The notes under the pieces were generated by a model. The model saw nothing but the letters and a program-made list of their open reading frames with translations, was not told where the DNA came from and made no database searches. Below are positions 59,559-64,000 of a stretch of 64,000 nt of DNA, in pieces. Made by a program: the position numbers and the translations under genes. Source of the DNA: Phragmitibacter flavus. GTDB lineage: Bacteria > Verrucomicrobiota > Verrucomicrobiia > Verrucomicrobiales > Verrucomicrobiaceae. The first letter of the stretch is position 1, and each line of letters starts with the position of its first letter. The stretch covers positions 172,126 through 236,125 of the forward strand of contig NZ_VAUV01000011.1 in assembly GCF_005780165.1 (NCBI RefSeq), given 5' to 3'.

Positions 59559-61271
59559 TCACTCCACCGGCGTCGCCTTCGCCGCCCGCAATTCCTCCGT
59601 GACCCCGGGCAGCAACCCAAACGACACCTTGCTGATCTCGCCGCCAAACGCCGCACTCTTCGGAAATTCTTTCGCCGGCAACACCGCCGACCTCTGGCCC
59701 ACCGCCAGTTTCCCCGGCAGCCTGCGCGGAAACCCTCCCTCCATCGGTGCATAACCATGAGCATCGCGACCCGTCACCCCAACATCCAGACTTCCGTCCA
59801 CCCCCATCAATGCACGCAAACTCACCTTCCCGTCTTCCAGCGCCTTCTCCGCCACCAAGCTCGTGCGCAACCCATCGTAATTGACCGTGAACGACGGCTT
59901 CCCGTCCTGCAAATGCACCGCAAATCCCATCCGCGCGTCACCTGCCGAAATCAGCGTCCCATTTGCATCCGAAAGAGCCCGATACTCAAACACCAACTCC
60001 ATATCGAATCCCTTGCCCGTCACATCCGGCAACGACTCCGCAGCAAATTCATCGCCCGCCTGCAACCAGTAAACCACCGCCCCATCCGCCGAAGCATCGT
60101 AATCCACCTTTTCCATGGCCCGCGAATAAGCCGCCCAATCCTTCGGCACCAGCGCCGCCAACCTTGCCTCCAAAGCCGCATGCTCAGGCGCATTCGGCAC
60201 ATTGTTCAACGAACTCCCCACCGTCGACATGTCATGCAATTCTTCCTCACCCTTCTCATACCGATCAAAACTCCAGTTCTTGTCCACCACACGAATCGAC
60301 CGATCCTCCGGCAAACCCGAAGCGATCAGCACCGGCCTGTCCCAAACCGAATTGGCATCCTTCAGTAACGACACCAAACTCTTCCCGGCAACTCCCGGCG
60401 GCAATTCCAAATCCCCAACGACCTCCACCAGCGTCGGATAAACATCCACCAAACTCACCGAAGCCGACACCGGCTTTTCACCCACCGTCATCCCCGGGAC
60501 CGCGATGAACAACGGCACCCGACCCACCGTTGCCAAACGCGGCACCCCCATCACCACGATCACCGTATCCGCCATTCGATTCCCTTTTTCCAATGCATCC
60601 ATCAGCTTGCCCAAGCCCGCATCCAAGTCCCTTTCGCCTTCCAATCCCACCACACAGAAAAACGGCACGCCATGATCACGCGTCACAAACTTCACCGCCC
60701 AGTCAATCGTCTTTTTGTCATCGGACACCCCAAAAAATCGCTCATCCCAGGCCGCCACCAAATCATACCCCACCGGCATCTCCTTCTGAACCTTCACCAT
60801 CTTCGGACGAGCAAACACCTTGCCACTTCCTCCGGTCACAAATCCACCCTGACGAAACAACTCCGGCAACGATGGAATCTTCTGCAACAGCAACGCCCGC
60901 CGCCAATCCTGAACCTCCGTCACCACTCCATTTGCCCAGGGATACGTTCCCGTCATCACCGCCGTTCTCCCCGCATTGTCCGATTTGCAGGGCGGATAGG
61001 CCGACAAAAACGCGGTCGACATCCCATTCAACTTCACCAAATTCGGGTTCTCGTCGGACACCAGCGCATCGCTCCATCCCTCCACCAGCACCATCAACAC
61101 ATTCGGCCCTTTCTCCCGCAAAGCCTGCGCCTTCATCACCTCCCCAGGCACTTTCTCTTGAGCCTGCGCATGTCCCGACACCAAGAACAAACCCAAACCC
61201 ACCCACGTCGCCGCCATCAAAAACAGCCTCGTCCTGATCATCCAATTCTTCGTGAGGTCGCTGCGTCGCAT
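59559..61271 (-). CDS. Sulfatase-family protein without catalytic motif (pseudosulfatase)
   Basis: 570 residues. A signal peptide (RLFLMAATWVGLGLFLVSGHAQA) is followed by a fold like sulfatases: PNVLMVLVEGWSDA, AGRTAVMTGTYPWANGV, SLPELFRQGGFVTGGSGKVF, VPLFIAVPG, DVYPTLVEVVG and KSLVSLLKD. The metal-binding Asp-Asp after the first strand is replaced (EGW). The CxPxR formylglycine site, aligned on R102, reads DNAGR, so the Cys position is Asp98 and Pro is Ala; a nearby CKSD is out of register. About 190 C-terminal residues resemble a lectin-like beta domain (AVVYWLQAGDEF, MELVFEYRAL, HLQDGKPSFTVNYDG). The start at 61271 has a GGAGG Shine-Dalgarno eight bases upstream. It lies 53 bases after the kinase-FGE gene. 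Confidence 0.8.
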   Translation of the reverse strand: MRRSDLTKNWMIRTRLFLMAATWVGLGLFLVSGHAQAQEKVPGEVMKAQALREKGPNVLMVLVEGWSDALVSDENPNLVKLNGMSTAFLSAYPPCKSDNAGRTAVMTGTYPWANGVVTEVQDWRRALLLQKIPSLPELFRQGGFVTGGSGKVFARPKMVKVQKEMPVGYDLVAAWDERFFGVSDDKKTIDWAVKFVTRDHGVPFFCVVGLEGERDLDAGLGKLMDALEKGNRMADTVIVVMGVPRLATVGRVPLFIAVPGMTVGEKPVSASVSLVDVYPTLVEVVGDLELPPGVAGKSLVSLLKDANSVWDRPVLIASGLPEDRSIRVVDKNWSFDRYEKGEEELHDMSTVGSSLNNVPNAPEHAALEARLAALVPKDWAAYSRAMEKVDYDASADGAVVYWLQAGDEFAAESLPDVTGKGFDMELVFEYRALSDANGTLISAGDARMGFAVHLQDGKPSFTVNYDGLRTSLVAEKALEDGKVSLRALMGVDGSLDVGVTGRDAHGYAPMEGGFPRRLPGKLAVGQRSAVLPAKEFPKSAAFGGEISKVSFGLLPGVTEELRAAKATPVE

Positions 61272-61324
61272 GTGTATTGCCTCCATTGTAATCAGATCAC
61301 GACGACCGCCAGCGAAAAAACACA

Positions 61325-63883
61325 TTACCGCTCGCCACCCTTCGCCAGCACCATTCGAAATCCCACCGTATCCGACCGTGCATTTTCCATCATCCCAATG
61401 CGTGCCGACGACAACAACTCATCCGCATTCACCGTCCGCCAGTTGCCACCCCGCACCGTGCCCATCACCGGCTTCTTCCCGTCCTTCGACCCCTCCTCAC
61501 TTTTCAATGCCGAACTCCCCCCAAAATCGTTCGACACCCACTCACTCACATTCCCCGCCAAACCCAGAAACCCCTTCGCCCCCGGCGGCATCGCCGCCAC
61601 GCCCGACGGACCCGGCTGCCGGTCATCATATCCCGCAATGAACTCCTCGCCCCCCATGCGCCGCCCATACGACTCATCCGCAAAATTGTCCACCATCCGC
61701 GGCGGCGGCCACTCATAACCCCACGGATAAACCCCACGAATCCGCCCGTTCCTCTCCGCCGGATCTTTCCCACGTTCCAACGGCAACCCCACCGCCCGGC
61801 TCCACTCCTCATCCGTCGGCAACCGATACCGATCCGCCACGCCGATCAAACCCAACTCCCGTTCCCGCTTCGTCAGCCACTCGCAATACCTCACCGCCTC
61901 CTCCCGCGACACTCCCGCCACCGGAAATTGCGCCTGTTTCGGCTGATTCGCAATCTGCGTCGGCCTGCGCACATTCGTCTCCTTCGCAAACTCCATGTAA
62001 TCCCGCCTCCGCGTCTCCGTCGCGCCCATCAGCACTTCCCCCAACGGCAAAAACCGCAACCCCATCGAATTGCGCCACTCCCGCCCAAACGTCACACTGC
62101 GCCTCACATCCATGTCGCCAAACAACTCCAGCATCTCATTCTCCACCAGCGTCCCCTCCAAAATCAAATCCGTATACCCGTCGCCACGCAGTTCAAACTC
62201 GACCGGCCCCGTCTTCACCCGCGAAATCTCCAGCGGCGTCAGTCCCAGCAATTCCCCCGACTGAAATACACTCACCCCCGGCGGATTCGACTGCACCAGC
62301 ACCCCGCCATACCCCTGCCGCTCGACCCTCAACGAAAACGCCTGCCAGTCCGTCGGCTCATCATCCGCATCCGCTGGCGGCGGACTCTCCGGCCCCCTCA
62401 TCTCCGTCGACACCCCCTCCACAAACGGCAGCGTCTCCAGCTCATAATGATGCTCGGTCGCCAAAAGCCCCTTCTCCCGATCCGCATCCGTCAACCACGA
62501 CCGAAACGCCTCCGCATCCGCCGAAGGCACCACCACGATATAAGCCGCATTCTTCTCTCCACGGATCACATAAGGCACAACTCGACCCTCAAACGTCCGA
62601 CCACTCGCCTTCAAGAACCCATCAAAAAACCTCATCTCCACCGGCCGCTCACTCGCATGCCCGTTCTGTCTTGGCAAGAATGACATCCCCAAACTGTTCA
62701 TCCACCTCTCCCCCGGTTGCGGCAGCTTCGACTCCTCCATCTTCACCTCATAAGTCGCCGGTTGTTTCTTGTTCGCCGTGAACTCAATCTCCTGCATCCG
62801 ATACCCCGACATGCGCATCTGGTAAATCGCCGCCACCCCCTCCAGCGGATTCAACCCCAACGGCGTCACCCCCAGCTTCAGTCCGTTCGAATACACCTCC
62901 ACCCCCGTCGGCAGCGACTGGATCGTCAACAACGGCTGCGTCCGATGCATCGCCGTTGTGATCCGTTCCCCCGCATTCATCCAGATCCCCAATCCCACCG
63001 CCAGCACCGCCGCCAGACCAATCATCGCCATCTTCCACTTCCGCAACGAAGCCCCATCCCGCACCCGCTCGCCCCGCAACGCCAGCGCCATGTCCCCCGC
63101 ACTCGAAAACCTCTCCGTCGACCGCTGCGCACAGGCCCGGCAAATCACCCGATGCAACAACCGCCACTGTTCCAATCCCGTCCCCGACTCCCGCGCACTC
63201 GGCAAATCCGGAAAATCCAGCCGATCCTTCCCCGTGCTCGCCTCATACAACACCATCCCCAACGAAAACACATCCGACTGCGCCGTCCCCGGCCCTTCCG
63301 GTGCCACAAACCCTTCCGTTCCCACAAAACTCCGCTGCCCCAACAACGCCACCAACCCAATATCCGCCAATCGGCACACCCCATCAATGAACACCAGATT
63401 CGAAGGCTTCACATCGCGGTGAATCAACCCCTGCCCATGCATGAAATGCAACCCCTCCGCCACCGTCTCCCCAATCTTCAAGCACGCCGCCGACTTCACC
63501 CTGCCCTCTTTCCTCAACAACGCCGTCAACGTCAGCGGCCGATACGTCTCCGCCTTTATCTCCCGCCCCTCCTCCACATCATCCGCCAGCTCCATCACAT
63601 AATAATAAAACCCCTCCTCATCATTCCTCCCCACCTGCAACACCGGCACCAATCCCGCATGCCTCCTCGACACCGGCTCATACTTCTTGATCGCCTCAAA
63701 CTCCCGCTCAAACGCCTCCACGTAATCATAGTCCGACCTCCACACCACCTTCACCGCCCGCATCACTCCTGTCACACTCTTCGCCAGCCACACCTCCCCA
63801 TACGCCCCCCGACCAATGAGTTTTAACGTCTCATGATCATGAATGCGTGGTCGCGAACGGTCACTGGCAGTCGAAGGATTCAA
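61325..63883 (-). CDS. Ser/Thr protein kinase fused to PEGA and FGE-sulfatase-like domains
   Basis: 852 residues. Residues 18-275 are a eukaryotic-like kinase: glycine loop GRGAYGEV (24-31), Lys45 in AVKVV, HRDVKPSN (155-162), DIG (174-176) in place of DFG, and APEG. A membrane helix follows (287-302). Outside are a PEGA-type segment (about 318-385: LPTGVEVYSNGLKLGVTPL), a degenerate FGE-like half (392-480), a second PEGA-type segment (SNPPGVSVFQSGELLGLTPLEI) and a C-terminal FGE-sulfatase-like domain (NSMGLRFLPLGEVLMGATE, FPVAGVSREEAVRYCEWL, RLPTDEEWSRA, GLAGNVSEWVSNDFGG, VRGGNWRT). The FGE-like domain lies on the far side of the membrane from the kinase. It is directly upstream of the pseudosulfatase gene. 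Confidence 0.88.
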   Translation of the reverse strand: MNPSTASDRSRPRIHDHETLKLIGRGAYGEVWLAKSVTGVMRAVKVVWRSDYDYVEAFEREFEAIKKYEPVSRRHAGLVPVLQVGRNDEEGFYYYVMELADDVEEGREIKAETYRPLTLTALLRKEGRVKSAACLKIGETVAEGLHFMHGQGLIHRDVKPSNLVFIDGVCRLADIGLVALLGQRSFVGTEGFVAPEGPGTAQSDVFSLGMVLYEASTGKDRLDFPDLPSARESGTGLEQWRLLHRVICRACAQRSTERFSSAGDMALALRGERVRDGASLRKWKMAMIGLAAVLAVGLGIWMNAGERITTAMHRTQPLLTIQSLPTGVEVYSNGLKLGVTPLGLNPLEGVAAIYQMRMSGYRMQEIEFTANKKQPATYEVKMEESKLPQPGERWMNSLGMSFLPRQNGHASERPVEMRFFDGFLKASGRTFEGRVVPYVIRGEKNAAYIVVVPSADAEAFRSWLTDADREKGLLATEHHYELETLPFVEGVSTEMRGPESPPPADADDEPTDWQAFSLRVERQGYGGVLVQSNPPGVSVFQSGELLGLTPLEISRVKTGPVEFELRGDGYTDLILEGTLVENEMLELFGDMDVRRSVTFGREWRNSMGLRFLPLGEVLMGATETRRRDYMEFAKETNVRRPTQIANQPKQAQFPVAGVSREEAVRYCEWLTKRERELGLIGVADRYRLPTDEEWSRAVGLPLERGKDPAERNGRIRGVYPWGYEWPPPRMVDNFADESYGRRMGGEEFIAGYDDRQPGPSGVAAMPPGAKGFLGLAGNVSEWVSNDFGGSSALKSEEGSKDGKKPVMGTVRGGNWRTVNADELLSSARIGMMENARSDTVGFRMVLAKGGER

Positions 63884-63972
63884 AACAGCAAATCAACAAG
63901 CAAACACTACGTCCCATCCAAGCCCAAACCATCACCCATTCAAAGCCCAAAATCACTTGCCTGAGCACCAAA

Positions 63973-64000
63973 GGTGCGCCCCACGACAGCCTGGGGCACC
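63973..64000. repeat. Hairpin repeat at right edge
   Basis: GGTGCGCCCC (63973-63982) pairs with GGGGCACC (63993-64000), with a two-base bulge and a CACGACAGCCT-type loop. The hairpin may be cut off by the window end. It lies upstream of the kinase gene. The remaining 90 bases of this flank show nothing else recognisable. Confidence 0.4.

Noticed and set aside
1..64000. CRISPR arrays, insertion sequences, prophage genes, rRNA operons
   Set aside because: No regularly spaced direct repeats, no transposase or integrase motif and no rRNA sequence was seen on either strand.

Overview
The window is GC-rich bacterial chromosome, most likely from the phylum Verrucomicrobiota. This is inferred from gene content and not from a marker gene. 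The pointers are a giant autotransporter-repeat protein with a PEP-CTERM sorting tail, a Ser/Thr kinase fused to PEGA and formylglycine-generating-enzyme-like (FGE-like) domains, a protein ending in an SHD1 domain, a SEL1-repeat protein, a Coa1/Tim21-type protein, many lipoproteins and many short hairpin repeats between genes. No phage, insertion sequence, CRISPR array or rRNA was seen.

Layout. 1-8.2 kb: a partial, divergent SRAP (YedK-like) gene, a CPCC zinc-ribbon protein, a secreted FN3 protein with a toxin-like C-terminal domain, tRNA-Phe, a lone sdhB, an IF-1-like protein coupled to an S41-family pseudoprotease, a lipoprotein, and a TPR-thioredoxin fusion. 8.4-16.8 kb: an SNF2 helicase, a Phd/VapC-type toxin-antitoxin pair under a 40-bp imperfect palindrome, menB, htpG, an FkbM methyltransferase and tRNA-Ala. 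16.9-23.3 kb: a SEL1 protein, an ABC-2-like membrane protein with two coiled-coil membrane proteins, a beta-carbonic anhydrase and a DUF4336 protein. 23.3-33.5 kb: a lone dhaK, a ferric-type ABC permease and binding protein without an ATPase, then a nucleotide-synthesis group (purF, purD, pyrR, pyrB). 33.6-39.1 kb: a 56-residue membrane protein and the 1714-residue PEP-CTERM protein. 39.1-43.5 kb: a four-gene envelope run (beta-barrel protein, two alpha/beta-hydrolase lipoproteins, an NTF2-like protein). 43.6-55.1 kb: a WalJ-type metallohydrolase, an AsmA-like protein, a run of ctpA, tsaD and a class C serine hydrolase, a Coa1-like protein, gltX-aroE and an SHD1 membrane protein. 55.3-64 kb: a double-psi barrel protein, dinB, a solitary HigA, a His-rich lipoprotein, queD, a pseudosulfatase and the kinase-FGE fusion.

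How the genes fit together. Housekeeping functions are scattered: menaquinone, shikimate, queuosine, purine and pyrimidine synthesis, t6A formation, glutamyl-tRNA and respiration. They are interspersed with envelope proteins. Several genes look like catalytically altered family members: SRAP, S41, sulfatase and QueD. Three places deserve attention first: the kinase-FGE/pseudosulfatase pair at the right end, the envelope operon at 39.1-43.5 kb, and the IF-1-like/pseudoprotease pair at 3.6-5.0 kb.
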